A stretch of DNA of 64,000 bases from Ricinus communis (taxonomy: Eukaryota; Streptophyta; Magnoliopsida; Malpighiales; Euphorbiaceae): NCBI RefSeq assembly GCF_019578655.1, contig NC_063263.1, positions 3,162,001-3,226,000 on the forward strand, written 5' to 3'. Both the position numbers and the translations under genes were made by a program. Of the stretch, positions 23,032 to 36,339 are shown piece after piece. How positions within the stretch are numbered: position 1 is the stretch's first letter; the number at the start of each line of letters is the position of its first letter. Below the pieces are notes generated by a model. The model saw only the letters and a list, made by a program, of their open reading frames with translations, was not told the DNA's origin and did no database searches.

Positions 23032-24925
23032 TTTTAGATGTGAAATGACTTGAACACCTCATTACTTGATTTCAAAAGAATAATACCTCATTATCTTTAA
23101 TGTTTAATTTTTTTAAAATTTTTTATTCATGGGTGGACCAACAGATTGTTGACTATAAATCAAATAATAGTCATCTCTCTGGATACTCATTATAAAGGTA
23201 AAGACACACCTAAACTTGAACCATTTTATTCTTAAAAGCAAATACTATTGAACTAGATTTCAAGTATAAACATTTGATTTGCTTTCGACTTTTCTATTAA
23301 ATATTTTTAAGCACATTAAAAAAGGATGGATCAACTTTTTTTTTACTCATTTTTTTTTGTATAAAAAGGAAAAACAATTATATAATAGTAAGAACTTTGA
23401 AATAATTATTTCAGTTTTTATTTGTAAATAATTTCATTTAAATTTTGAGAATAGCAAAAGAATTTAAAGATATTTATTTAATTGTTGGAGGCCATTTAAC
23501 AAATTTAAGATTATTACTTTATTTAAAATAAAGCTTTTAAAGTTCATTGATTTCTAAAGATATTCAATGTTATTTGTTAGAATCTCATATTTAAAAATGA
23601 TCGGCAACTGGTTAAATAAATTTATAAACTAAAATAACTTTTTATAATTTTTATTATTTATGAGATAATTTATGATATTACAAAAATGTAATTGTTTTTA
23701 CATAATGTAATGATTTTTGAAAATATTGGTAAATTTATAAAAAATAATAAAAAATTTATAATTACAATCTTATGAAAATGATAATCATTTTTATATTTTT
23801 TTTATAAATTATTTTTTTGTAAGCCTTATTACTTACGAAAAATTATAATATTGTAAGAATATGATCACTTTTGCAAAAGTCAATAATTTATGAGCAAAGA
23901 GTAAACAAAATGAATTGTTATCTTAGAAAAAATGACAATCCTTTTTATATTATGAAAAAAAGTTCTGATATCAAAAAATGTAATTGCTTTTGTATACGTA
24001 AATAATTTATGAGAAAATAAGCAATGTTCATAAAAAATAATAATGTTTTTCATAATAGCTAAAATAATTGCTATCTTCCAAAGAATAATAGTCTCTTTTT
24101 TAATTTTTCATAATTTAAAACACAATTTTCGTAATTTTTAGATGTATATACATTTTCAATACTGTCTTGATTATTTTATTATTTATTTTCTTATAGGATT
24201 TTTATTCTTCATTTTAGATGATAACCTATAATTATAAATTATCAAAGTTAAAATAGTTTTATATTTAAATGCATTTATTATTTAACAATTTTGTATTGAT
24301 CTTTTAAAACAAATTATAATTACTTTTTTTCTAAAAATAAAGTAACCACAAAACCGTGAGTTTAAGATTAGAATTGGTTTTCACAAATATGTTTAAACTG
24401 AGGTCATCACCAACTAACTTCTTCAGTTGCTGATTCCAATTGGTAATCCAACTCCAAAGTGTCAAGATTCACCTACGATGTTTAACATTCTCAATCAACC
24501 AATTCGGGTTAGTTAATATATATAAACGCCCGTTTAGGATTACTCTTATGCATTCAAAAACATAGGTTTATAGTTTTTTTTTTTTTTTTTTTCCGTTTTG
24601 TTATTTATGGATCGTTTGACATTGAAGGTAGAAAATTATTAAAAAAAATTACAAACAAATTAGTACTTTTTTCAATAATAAATTTTAAAAATACAATTTA
24701 TAAAAAATTTTAAATCCGTAAATAAATTAATTATTTTAATTTCTCTATAATCTATTTTTATCGAGTCCATCTTTCAAAAAGTATCAAATTATCTACTTTT
24801 TGAAAAAATATCAAATTATCTATTTTTCGTTTAAAGGGGTTCACAAAACTTAAAAAGATAAAAATTAAAAATAAAAAATTATTATTATTATTATTATTAT
24901 TATTATAGACTTACCTATATGTCAG
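23032..24925. other. AT-rich intergenic spacer
   Basis: No gene is recognised. The stretch contains homopolymer and simple repeats, including a T-run at about 24571-24590 and an ATT trinucleotide array at about 24879-24905. Weak AT-rich repetition occurs around 23640-24110. Confidence 0.5.
24879..24905. repeat. ATT trinucleotide microsatellite
   Basis: About nine uninterrupted ATT units lie just left of the palindromic element at 24926. This is a simple sequence repeat with no coding meaning. Confidence 0.9.
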
Positions 24926-25627
24926 GGAATAACACATTTTTGGCTCCCTGAATTCTAATTTTTTTTCGAATTAAGTCCTTACATTTTCATTTATTTATAC
25001 TTTTATTTTTGTGAAATTTAGATATTTTATTAATAGAAGGTATAAACAGTCCTAACCATCATTAGAAAAGAGTTTAGATTTCATAAAAGTTAAAACACCA
25101 AAAATATTTCTAACTACCGCTAGTAAAAATGAATAATAAAATTAATTATAACAATTTAATTATTATAAATTCTTTTTATTAATTTTTATTAGTATAATAA
25201 AATAAAATATATTTAAAAATAAATTATACTTTTAATGATCATTTAAAATACTAATAGTAATCGCTAATAAAATTTATCAAACAGTTTAATTTATCAGCTA
25301 CTAGTTACCAACTACTAGCTATTAGTCATCAGCTACCAACTATCAATTGCATTAATAAGCTTAACAAAATAGGTCTTTAGTACATAAAATTTAAAAAATT
25401 GTTTCCATATATATTAACAGTACATGTAATATACACTTTTAAATACGGTTAAAAAATTTAAATTTCATAAAATAAAAATAGCAAATGTAATACACATTCC
25501 TAAATACTCTTAAACAATAGTTTAAATTTCATAAAATAAAAATATAAAGACACAATGTGACAAAATAAATAAAAAAGGAAGGACTGAATTCGAAAAGAAA
25601 AATGGAGGGCAAAATATGACTTATTCC
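24926..25627. mobile_element. MULE-like palindromic miniature element
   Basis: The left end GGAATAACACATTTTTGGCT is matched in inverted form by the right end (GGAATAAGTCATATTTTGCC on the minus strand). The similarity continues inward for roughly 80 bases, including a shared TCGAATT.AGTCCTT. The flanking 10-mers TATATGTCAG and TATATATTAG agree at 8 positions, suggesting an old target duplication. The ~700-bp interior has no coding potential. The termini resemble those of the element at 21321-23031, so both may belong to one family. Confidence 0.5.
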
Positions 25628-26122
25628 TATATATTAGATTGTTTTACTAATAAGGTAAACGTAAAGTTGATGAAACGGGTTCCAGTTTTGAAGTTGGATA
25701 CTGATATTATTGTGATTTAGGAAGCATGGAGGAAGTTGTCTCTTTTGTTTCTTCAATGGCAGAAACAATAGGAAGTTAATGAAAATTCACGTGAATCTCT
25801 CCGAGACTGCTCTTACACTAACCTTCTTCAAACCTAACCATGCAATTATCTCTCCTATCTTTCCTCTTCAATGACACTTGTCCCTTTTATTTTATAACAC
25901 CCACTCTCTCTTTCTGGTTTTCTTTCTTTTTATTGTTTCTTTTAAATCGCATTCTATATAATTGCACCTTCTTCAGCAACCTTAATCTCCAATTTCCTGG
26001 GAAACCCTTGTAAAGAAAAGGTTTCCCGGATCCCAAACACCCATCTTTCTTTCATTATGGTTCCTCTGACCTCTTATTAATTCTTGTTTGAGGAAAGAAA
26101 AGGAAGGCTTAATTTATCATCA
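25628..26122 (+). promoter_or_regulatory. promoter and 5' leader region of the MSL channel gene
   Basis: Composition changes from AT-rich spacer to a mixed, CT-rich sequence (for example CCCACTCTCTCTTTCTGG near 25899) over the ~300 bases before the start codon, as is common for plant 5' untranslated regions. An AT-rich word (TATATAAT) near 25956 could be a TATA-like element, but I cannot place a start site. Confidence 0.35.
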
Positions 26123-29100
26123 ATGGATTTTCCTTCATTAAAGAAATCATTCAAAAGTCAGAGTTCCTATAAACAACAACACACGAGGAAACTCTCTGCT
26201 GATGGAAGTGCATCAAGCCACCCCAGCAGCCAGGAAGAGTTGCCTATTCTTGGTCATCATTACCAATTGAACAATCATGATCACCACGCAACTCCACAAC
26301 CATCAAATGTCGGATCTTTTGACCGGGCTGAGGTCATTGTCAAGGTTGATGCTGGCAGTTCCAGCTCCGAGAGAAGTAGTACAGCCTCTAATATTAGTAA
26401 AACACGAAGAGAGGCTAGTGTTAGTTACATGCAACATGGGCATCAGGAAATCGAGGATCCACCGTCAGTGCTCATCGGTGAATTCCTGAACAAACAGAAA
26501 ATTGCTGGTGGTGAGATTTCTCTAGACATGGAATTGGAAATGGATGAGCTGAGACGAGAATTACATGATCGAAACTTGCCGCCATTTCCTGAATCTCCAC
26601 TGGACAGCAGCATCAATCTTTCTAAGGAAATTCGGGTTTCTTTCGATCCTTCTCTTTCTGGTGGCGTTGAAGGTTCATCAGAGTCTATAAGGAGACGGTA
26701 TAAGGATTTGCAAGAAGGCAAAGATGATATGTTATTCAGTGATACTCATCGTCATAATCAACAATCTAGTCCTGATGAGGTGTTGAGGTGCACATCGAGT
26801 GCGTCTTTTCGAGTACAGCCCAGCAGCAAAATATCAAGATTGAAAACGAAATCAAGGCTTTTAGATCCACCACCTGAAGAACGAGGGAGAATTTCAGGGA
26901 GATTGCCAACAAAATCGGGGCCATTGAAATCTGGGTTGTTAGGCAGGGCTATGGGCGATGACGACGATGATGATCCATTAGACGATGACGATATGCCTGA
27001 AGAGTATAAGAAGAGGTCTGGTTTAAGTGCAATGACTGTAATTCAATGGGTGAGTTTAATTGCAATTGTAGGTGCATTGGTGTGTAGTCTTTCTATATCT
27101 GCTTTGAAGGAAGAGAGCTTTTTAGAGCTTAAATTGTGGAAATGGGAGGTTTTGTTGCTGGTTCTGATATGTGGGAGATTGGTTTCAGGTTGGGGTATTC
27201 GTATAATAGTGTTCTTCATCGAAAGGAATTTTCTTTTGCGAAAAAGGGTTTTGTATTTTGTGTATGGATTAAGAAGTGGAGTGCAGAATTGCTGGTGGTT
27301 AGGCCTTGTGCTTTTAGCCTGGCATTTCTTGTTCGATGAGAAAGTTGAGAGAGAAACAAAAGGAAGCTTTCTTAAGTACGTTACTAAAATCTTGGTGTGC
27401 TTTTTGGTGGCTAATTTTGTGTGGTTGCTCAAAACTTTAATGGTTAAGGTTCTTGCTTCATCTTTCCATGTCAGTACATACTTTGATAGGATTCAGGAGT
27501 CAATCTTTAACCAATATATAATTGAGACGTTATCAGGTCCACCATTGATTGAAATACGAAGAAATGAGGATGAAGTAGAGAAGACTGCTGCTGAGATTCG
27601 TAAGTTGCAAAATGCTGGGCTTAACATGCCTCCAGAACTCAAGGCAGCTGTCCTCCAACCAGCAAAGAGTGAAAGAGGTGTTTTGAGTGGGGGGGTACAT
27701 AAAAGTTATAGGGGGAAAAGCTTCAAGTATTCTAGGCAACTTTCAAAAAAGGAAGAGAAAAAGACTGAATATGGGGTTACAATTGATTACTTGCACAAAC
27801 TGAACCCCAAGAATATTTCAGCTTGGAATATGAAGAGGCTGATGAAAATTGTTAAATATGGTTCTTTATCCACTTTGGATGAGCAGATCCTGGGGGCCGG
27901 CGCTGACGACGAATCTGCAACAGAGATCAGAAGTGAATACGAGGCTAAAGCTGCTGCAAGAAAAATTTTTCATAATGTGGCTCGGCATGGATCAAAGTGA
28001 GTCACGTATGTTAAGTATGCAATTAATCCTATCTTATTAAAGCATTTTTTAAACTCCTTTTGGATCTTCTTTTGCATGATTATTAGTTCCATTTTAAGCA
28101 TATAAAAACTGAATGACACAATTAGTTTTGATTCTTTCTGTTAAGTAATGATAGGGTTGGATTATGATATGTTCATCTTTAAATTTTTTTTCAAATTACA
28201 CATATAGGCGATCTTATTGTTTTGTAAAATAAGTTATTAGTAAATCGGTATTGCTAATATGATGAACAATTAAAAATATTCTTTTTTTTATGGTTAAATT
28301 AAATAGAATAGACCAGAAAATTGGTAAGTACTCTAAATTGAAATCAAATAGAGATATTAGTACCAAATGAAAAAAAGAAATTAAAATAGTAATATCAATT
28401 GAATATAAGGTCCAGAGGTTTGATACAAGTGGAGCAATTTACCCGAATAACTTCTACTTCACATTTAGAGTTTATGTGCTAATAGTCCTATTCAATTGAA
28501 ATACATTAAGCATTCATTTTAAGTTAACTAGTAAACTATTGAAAGACTATTAATTAACTGTTCTACTCGGTAGGTACATCTACTTGCAGGATTTGATGCG
28601 ATTTATGCGAGATGATGAAGCTTTGAAAACAATGAGTTTCTTCGAAGGAGCATCTGAACACGGCAGGATAAGTAAATCATCTTTAAAGAACTGGGTGGTA
28701 AGAACTCGGCTGCAATGATTTTAATCATGCTCACATCTTCTTTGCCTGCTCTTCTTCTTCTTCTTCTTCTTCTTCTTCTCTTTCCCCCTTTTCCGCTTGC
28801 CCTTTTTTGTCTGCTATATAAATGTCTGATAGACACAGTATTCCAAAGTAACATTATCATCAATCTCCAAATTTTTATCGTCAATCCACACTATAATGGT
28901 TTCGACATGCATCTTTGGTTTGTCTGATTCTTGGCTAATATGGCTTTAGCTTTTACTAATTCATCTTGTCAAGATGAGAAATATCCTGTTTAAGAATTCT
29001 TAGACCCTTCTCAGAACTAGTTCCAGTGTTCCAATAAAAGTATAAAAATCCCGAAACAAGTATCTTTATGCAACAATCAGAGAGTGATCATCATATAACA

Positions 29101-30733
29101 ATGAATATTGGTTTTGTTAGGTCAATGCGTTTAGAGAGAGGAGAGCACTTGCTTTGACATTGAATGATACGAAGACAGCAGTGAACAAGCTTCATCAAGT
29201 GATAAACGTAGTAGTTAGCATTATCGTATTCGTCATCTGGCTACTCATACTTGGAATTGCTACAAGCAAATTCGTGGTCTTCGTAGGATCACAGATTGTT
29301 GTTGCTTCCTTCATCTTTGGAAATACTGTGAAGACATTGTTCGAATCGATTCTCTTCTTGTTCTTGATTCACCCATTTGACGTGGGTGATAGATGTGAAG
29401 TGGATGGAGTACAGGTATAGATATTTTCCAAATAATAATACTAATGATTATTAAATTTTATATTTAATTTTATTTTAATCATAAAATTTTAAATTATTTC
29501 ATTTTAATTATTTAAATTTGATTTTGATTACAATTTAATTACATTTATTTATAAAAAATTAACATGTCATGTTTTTTTCTTAATCGTTCTTCTTTTATTA
29601 TCTATTTGTGTTATATATCAATTTATTATTTATAAATCAAAATACAATTAAAATTAAATAATTAAAATTTATGACTGAAACAAAATTAAATGTAGAATTT
29701 AGTAACTATTTGTATCAATTCTAAATATTGTACTTAACATCTTACTTGATTTACAGGTATAGTGACTATCTATTCTAAACTTTTTATATATTTTAATAAT
29801 TGTAATCCTACTTTTAAATTAGTAATAGTTTGTCATATCACCTTTGCAAATAGTTAGAAAAAGGTATCCTTTTGCTGAGCTGTTATTGCTTTCGCAAAGA
29901 TGATATGACAATTTGTTACGAATTTGAAAATAGAAAAAACATACAAAAATGAGTAAAGCTCGTGATAGATAGACTCATTAACACCCATTATTTACTGTTT
30001 CTATTATTAGCTATGGGCATTATGATTTCAAGCTTGCTAAGATTTTTCTTTTTCCTTCAATGAATAATCTCAGATGATAGTTGAGGAGATGAACATTCTA
30101 ACCACCATATTCCTAAGAGCTGACAATATGAAGATTGTCTACCCTAATAGTGTTCTTGCTACAAAGCCTATTGGCAACTTCTACCGCAGTCCTGATATGG
30201 GTGATGCAGTTGAGTTCTTCATCCATGTATCCACTCCAGCAGAAAAAATTGCTATTATGAAGCAGAGAATAACAAGGTAAGCTTATTAAACCATCTCCGT
30301 TACTCATTAACACTGCCATTACATTTTTATGGTAAGAATTGTCAGGCCGCGGGAGTAAGAACTTCAAATATAATTTTCAGACGGTCACTGGATGTTACAC
30401 TTGATTTATATTATTATTGCAATTACCTGATCATGACAAGAGTCTCATCTGAGAGCTTGTTGATGCAGTTTCATTGAAGGTAAGAAAGAGCACTGGTATC
30501 CGGGTCCAGTAATTGTGATGAAGGAGCTGGAAGATTTGAACAAGGTGAGAGTGGCAGTGTGGATGAGGCATAGAATAAATTACCAGGACATGGGGGAGAG
30601 ATACGTCAGGAGATCTCTTTTACTGGAAGAAATGGTGAAAATATTTAAGGATCTTGATATTCAGTATCGCTTATTCCCGCTTGATATCAATATCCGCACC
30701 ATGCCTCCTCTGAACTCTTGCAGCCCTCCTTAG
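26123..30733 (+). CDS. mechanosensitive ion channel, MscS-like (MSL4/5/6/8/10 clade)
   Basis: There are five exons: 26123-27996, 28574-28697, 29121-29414, 30074-30276 and 30469-30733. All junctions are GT-AG with phases that join cleanly, giving 2,760 nt and 919 residues. A long polar N-terminus (1-~300) contains the clade motif IGEFLNKQ..GGEISLDMELEMDEL and an acidic run before the first membrane segment. Four hydrophobic segments lie at about 302-328, 340-366, 375-406 and 417-448, followed by a ~240-residue cytoplasmic loop. TM5 is at about 695-716, and the pore-lining TM6 carries ASFIFGNTVKTLFES and HPFDVGDRCEVDG. The C-terminal MscS beta domain follows. Family members are plasma-membrane channels opened by membrane tension. 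The start is the first ATG of the open frame. No key element is missing. It most resembles MSL6-type proteins. Confidence 0.92.
28752..28780. repeat. CTT trinucleotide microsatellite in MSL intron 2
   Basis: About nine CTT units lie in the second intron of the channel gene. The arginine-rich ORF on the opposite strand is only this repeat being translated. Confidence 0.9.
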
Positions 30734-32649
30734 AGAGACATTCGCCTATATAAATATATCTTATTTTTCCTGATTTCTCCCATTTCTTTCCTTTTTCTTT
30801 ATTTTGGTTTAGGATGAGTGTACACTTCTTACGGTACTGAATTAATTAGCCAGTGTTTATTAGATTTAGACGAGTCAGATTAGTGATTTGCATCTTTCTT
30901 TCTTTTTTTTTTTTTTTTTTTTGCTAATTACATATTTCTATATCGGAATCTCGACCATTTAGTGCTTTTAATATTTTACTTTTTAATTTAATTTAATAGA
31001 TATTTCAATTTGTATTTTTTATAATATTTAAATACTTTTTGATATATAACTTCATTCAACATGTTAACGTGTATTATACACATGTGTTTTAATGTTATCA
31101 TTAAATAAAATCTGAGTGTCGGTTAGGTTAAAATGAAAAGTAAAAGTATTTAATAGATAATAGAATAAGGTTAAAGTGTTTGTTAGGTTAAACTAAAAAT
31201 TAAAGTGTTAAAGTAACTAAATGATCAAAGTTCATGTGTCTAAATATGCATTCTGCTTTATATATATATATATATAATTTAACAATCATTTATAATAATG
31301 TAAAGTGTGAGTTTTAACGTAGTTGCATGCTTAAAGATTATACTCGACACCTTAGTTAAACTAGTAGATATTTTTATCATTTTTATTAGAGATCCTATAT
31401 TACTAAAGAATAAGAAATACAAACAACTTATAATGCTAAAAATCCAATCATCCAAATGACTAATTTTAGTTATTTTGATATTAATTAGATCCAAACTCAA
31501 TTCTATTAGTTGGGCTTTACACTTACTCATTCATTCAACTCTCTATTTTAATTTCAAGTAATAACTGAGTGTCAAAAGTTAAATCTCAGTTGTACACCTA
31601 AACAGATTCATATGTTATTTAATAAATTTACAGTTAAAAAACAATAACTCTAAACTGTTATATTTGATGAAAAAACAATGAATCTAAACTTTATATTTAA
31701 TGAACTATAAGAAATACATAATAACCACGTTGCTTATAATTTTATAGTGCAATACACGTATACTTAAATAAATTCATATGTTATTTGATAAATTTACAAA
31801 AATAATAAAATTAAACACTATATTTAAACAACCTATAAGAAATACATAATGATCGTGTTACTTATAACTATATTTAACAATAAATTTTATGAACCTACAT
31901 TGTACTACCAATAAACTTACATTTTATGTTTAATAGACTTATAATTTATCATATATCAATATACGTGACAGTGAAAGTTCATTATTATATAGAAGGTCAA
32001 TTTTATATTTTATATATATATATAAAATTATCCCTAAGATCTATTTAAAAAAATAGCCAACAAAAACGTTAAAATTTATAAATAAAAATCACACTGAATT
32101 TGATACAAAATAGAATTTTAATCCTTTATTTTTTCTATTGATATTCGTGATACTAAAATTATCATTAGAAAAATTAAACAAATACAAAAATTCAACCTTT
32201 AATATAATCTTTTTTGTAAAAAAATATAATTTTAATTAGAAAAATTAAATAAATAAAAAAATTCAACCATTAATGTAAATTTTTTCTTAAAAATTTAATA
32301 TAATTTTAATTACTACTTCAACATTGAGAATTAAAAAATATATAGTTTTTGTTGTAAGCATTACAAATAAATAAATATAATATTTTAATTGCAAGCCTCC
32401 TTCTTTCTCAAAGTCAAATTTCTTGCTAGGAGTCAAGAATGGTTCTATATTAGCATTGTGGACTAGAGTCTTTTAATACGTGCTTATACTATCGCATCTT
32501 TTCTTTTATTTGAGACCCGCACGTGATTATTTCACTTTTTAATCTCTTTTTGTTCTTTAATGTATCAATTTCTTTTTGTCCTTTTTTTCTATTCATTTTT
32601 CATTAGTTTGAATATGTTTCTTTATTTTCTATTATATTATCATTAACCA
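30734..32649. other. 3' flank of the MSL gene and AT-rich spacer
   Basis: The first ~150 bases are the likely 3' untranslated region. A long T-run (about 30903-30922) and a TA dinucleotide array (about 31258-31276) follow. From about 31590 to 32095 the sequence matches, in the same orientation, a repeat found beyond the copia element at about 40230-41352. No gene is recognised. Confidence 0.5.
31590..32095. repeat. dispersed AT-rich repeat, copy 1
   Basis: Words such as GAACCTACATTGTACTACCAA, ACTTATAATTTATC and AAAATTATCC(C/T)TAA, with a common ending around GTTAAAAT(T/C)TATA, occur in the same order at 41110-41352. This is a dispersed family of unknown class. The two copies flank the copia element but are not its LTRs, since those are separately defined. 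Confidence 0.5.
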
Positions 32650-32654
32650 TTTAG

Positions 32655-32889
32655 TATTATAATAATATTAAGTGTTTGAGTTATATTAGATGTCTATCAT
32701 TATATCTACAGATAAATTTCTTTATGTAAATAGAACTCAATCTTTATAACTCTTTATACTTATAAATAAATATTACAATTAATAAAATGATATAAAAAAA
32801 TTATTCTTCATTCTCTCTTTATTTATTTTATTCTTAATCTTTATTTTACAATACTTTTTATTCTTATTCTTATTCTTTATTCCACAACA
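32655..32889 (+). repeat. left LTR of the copia element
   Basis: The 235-bp LTR ends CACAACA. Its first bases have decayed from the TGTTATGATAAT seen in the right LTR to TATTATAATAAT. Most differences from the right copy replace G or C by A or T, as expected from decay of methylated cytosines. Confidence 0.8.
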
Positions 32890-33566
32890 CGTTATCTGTA
32901 CTATTGCTTAAACAAGATCCAATAACTCAAGGTAAATTTGATACTTTCATTTTTTTATATACCATAATTTTTTTTACATAACATAATTTATATATATATT
33001 TTGAAAAGATTTTAAATCTTGCTTTAGACACAGATTATTTGTTTTGCTTTTTATGGTACTATATTTAAGTTTTTTTTTTTTTTATTTCTAATGATATCTT
33101 GCATTTTTTTTATTTTGGCATAATAGGCTTATAGTCACCCTATTAATGCTTAAATCTTGATTTATTATTTTTATATGCATATTCTGAAAAAAAAATTCTC
33201 TCTCATATCAACATTTTTGGGTACAAATTACACATGTTCATTTTGAATTTATAAGATCCATCTCTAGTTCTATTTTTTTTAAAAAAAAAATTATTTATTA
33301 CTTTTAATTTGAATGTGCAGTACCATTTTTTTTTATTTAATGTCTTGAGTTTGGCTAGGATCTTGTTAATTCTTTTGTCTAAATTAACAATAGTATCTTG
33401 TTTTATGTTGCACTTTAATTTTGTATGCATCTTCGGAGATTTTTTCTTTTCTTTTCATTATCAATATAGTTTTGTTTTTAATAAAATTCCTTTTTATAAC
33501 ATGACCGTGCATTGTATGACTTTATAAATTGTATAGATGTATTTATTAATTAATGTTAATTAATTT

Positions 33567-33850
33567 CTAGTTCCTAAAGAACTAGTGTTATATTTAGTTC
33601 TTGAAGAACTCCATTATAAATTTTAGTTCCTGAAAAACTTGTATTATAAATCTTAGTTCCTAGAAAGCTAATATTAATTTTAGTTCATGAAGAACTAATT
33701 AAATAAATAACTAAGGTATAGATTCCTAAAGAATTTTGACCATGAGTTCCTGAAAAATAAAGTATTCTGAAATCTAGTATTCTAACTTATTAAAGAATTA
33801 ATATTTTATGTTCTGAAGAACTAAATATATTAGTCACTAAAAGAATTATT
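33567..33850 (+). repeat. 28-29-bp tandem repeat of short palindromes in the copia leader
   Basis: Eight to nine imperfect copies of TTAGTTCCTGAAGAACTA-like words occur. The first five are spaced 28-30 bases apart (33567, 33595, 33624, 33653, 33681) and the later ones less regularly. Each core is an inverted repeat, for example CTAGTTC..GAACTAG at 33567-33585, so RNA from it could form a row of small hairpins. Several copies contain TTCNNGAA. The array lies between the left LTR and gag. Confidence 0.75.
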
Positions 33851-33889
33851 TGTCATTGATATTAGATATCGAAATATATCTAGATGTTG

Positions 33890-34840
33890 TGGGTCTTGGA
33901 AACATAATCAAATATGGAAATTAAGAATATCAATAAATCGCGATAAATCGATGATTTTTCTTTTCTTCTTCATCATCTTCTTGAAGGACTGAAACCTGAA
34001 TATTTGACAGTTAAAGATCCATTAGTTCTCTGGAAAGATTTGGAAGAAAGATATGACTATCATAAATCAGTCATCCTTCCAAAGGCTTATTATGAATGGA
34101 TGCATTTATGATTGCAAGATTTTAAAATTACAAGTGAATATGATTTTACAGTTTTCAGAATTTAAAATTATATGGAGAAAATATTATTGACCATGATATA
34201 TTAGAGAAGACATTTACTATTTTTCATTCCTCAAATATGCTCTTGGAATAACAATATCGAAAAAATAAATTTCAAGAAATATTCTAAATTAATTTCTTGT
34301 CTTTTTATTGCTAAGCCAAATAATGAGCTCTTTTAAAAAAAAAAAAAAGTTGTCCAAATGGTTTTGCTCTATTCTTGAAGTGAATGAGACAATATATAAT
34401 AATGTTAGGCATCAATGAGAAAGATGATGAAAAAAAATTATGGTCAAGGGTATAACAAGATTATGGCTGAAATTATAATAACAGCAATCGCAGTGGTATA
34501 AATAATAATGCATCTTTCCATTAAAAGTGGAAGAATCGTAAAGAGAATAATGGAGCAAAGCAAAATTCAGAAAATCAATGTTATCCATGTGGCATGAAAG
34601 GACATTGGTCACGTACTTGTCATACACAAAAGCATTTTACTGATCTATATCAAGAGTCCGTAAAGAATAAAAGCAAAAGTATATAAGCAAATTTGGCAGA
34701 AAATAATGATGATTTTGGTGATAGTTTTGCTGATCTCACATATTTAGATTTGTCAGATTTCTTTAAAAATTCTGAAGAAAAATTTGATAATTTGAGCGGC
34801 GATGACAATATAAATGCCTAAAGACTTATGTTAATACAAT
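33890..34840 (+). pseudogene. copia gag with CCHC zinc knuckle
   Basis: Translated in pieces, the region gives a gag core with EGLKPEYLTVKDPLVLWKDLE and RYDYHKSVILPKAYYEWMHL at about 33985-34110. A zinc knuckle C-Y-P-C-G-M-K-G-H-W-S-R-T-C follows at about 34580-34621. Both are standard for copia gag, which packages the RNA. Stops and frameshifts are frequent. The reading start is not preserved well enough to place. Confidence 0.7.
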
Positions 34841-35960
34841 ATCTGGTACTAAAAGAATAATTAAAGGCTCCAGAAGAGCAAATATATTACTATATGAAGG
34901 TACATATCTCTTTATTAAAAATGCATTATTCTCTCAAAAATCTCGTAGAAATTTATTGAGCTTTAAAGATATTCACCAAAATGGATATCATATTGAAACT
35001 ACAAACGTGGAAAAGATAATTATTAGGCCTTCACCAAACAAAATTTAAAATAAATCACCTAGATTTCTGGAACATATACAAAGTGATATTTGTAACCAAT
35101 TCATCCACCATATGGACCATTTAAATAATTTATGGTATTAATAGATGTATTAACAAGACAATTACATGTATGTTTATTATCAATTCAAAATCTGGCCTTT
35201 GCTAGATTACTTGTTCAAATAACTTGATTAAGAGCACAATTTCGAGAATATGCTATTAAGACAATTTATCTTGATAATGCTGACGAATTTATATCTAAGG
35301 CCTTTAATAATTATTGCGTGTCAATTGGAATAACTGTTGAACATCCAGTAGTTCATGTTCATACTCAAAATGGTCTAGCAGAATATTTTATTAAACATCT
35401 CCAATTAATAGCTAGACTACTGCTCATGAAATCAAATCTCTCAATAATTGCTTGAGCACATGCAATTTTACATGCAACAACTATTATTCGTATCAGGCCA
35501 ACTAGTTATCATAAATTTACACCATTATAGTTGGTTTCTAGCCAGAAGCCAAATATTTTCCATTTGATAATTTTTGGATGTGTTGTTTATGTCCCAATTG
35601 ACCCCCATATTGCATAAAAGTGGGACCTCAGAGGAGATTGAGAATATATATTAGATATAAATCTCCATCTATAATTAAATATCTTGATCCATTAATTGTG
35701 AGATTTAATGATTGTCATTTTAATGAAGCTTTGTTTCCTAAGTTGGGGGGAGAGAACAAGCAATTAGAAAAAAAAATAGTTTGGAATGAGCCATCATTAA
35801 ATCAACTTAATCCTAATTCAAAACAATGTGAACTAGAATTTCAAAGGATCATTTATTTGCAAAGTACAATAAACCAATTACCATATGTATTTTGTGATCT
35901 AAAAAAAGTTACTAAATCTCATATACCGGCTGAAAATGCTCCAGCTAGCTAGAATTGATG
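34840..35960 (+). pseudogene. copia protease/integrase remnants
   Basis: Short recognisable pieces remain: LFIKNALFSQKSRRNLLSF and DIHQNGYHIET (the gag-pre-integrase region, about 34905-35000), then degraded integrase-core sequence to about 35600. An open stretch at 35620-35952 contains LRIYIRYKSPSIIKYLDPL and RFNDCHFNE, the C-terminal part of copia integrase. The protease active site cannot be located with confidence. Confidence 0.6.
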
Positions 35961-36339
35961 TCCTAATAGGACAATAGGTTAATATTATAGCAAGTGAGTC
36001 CATGACATACCAGAAGCGTGGTAGGCCATTTGGTTTCAAGGATAAAAATCCAAGAAAGAAAATGGAACAAAGTAAACCAAGTGATAGTCCTAAAATTGAT
36101 GTTCTTGAAGAGTCAGTCCTAAAATTGATGTTCTTGAAGAACCTATAACAAAAGATATAAAAGAAGAAATAACCCCATAAGAGGTTCAAGTGTTTGAAGA
36201 TGATGAAACCAATGAGATATCAATCAACTATGTCACTTCAGGTAAGAGATGGAACCAAAGTGAAACTATTATCGATAATGTATTTGCATATGCAGTGGCA
36301 ACTGATATTGCAAAAGAAAGTAAGGACATCAAACTTAAG

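Noticed and set aside
26084..26122. Upstream extension of the MSL reading frame (13 codons)
   Set aside because: It begins at a TTG, not an ATG. The first in-frame ATG is 26123.
28603..28884. Arginine-rich minus-strand open frame
   Set aside because: It arises from the CTT microsatellite in an MSL intron and overlaps the real exon on the other strand.
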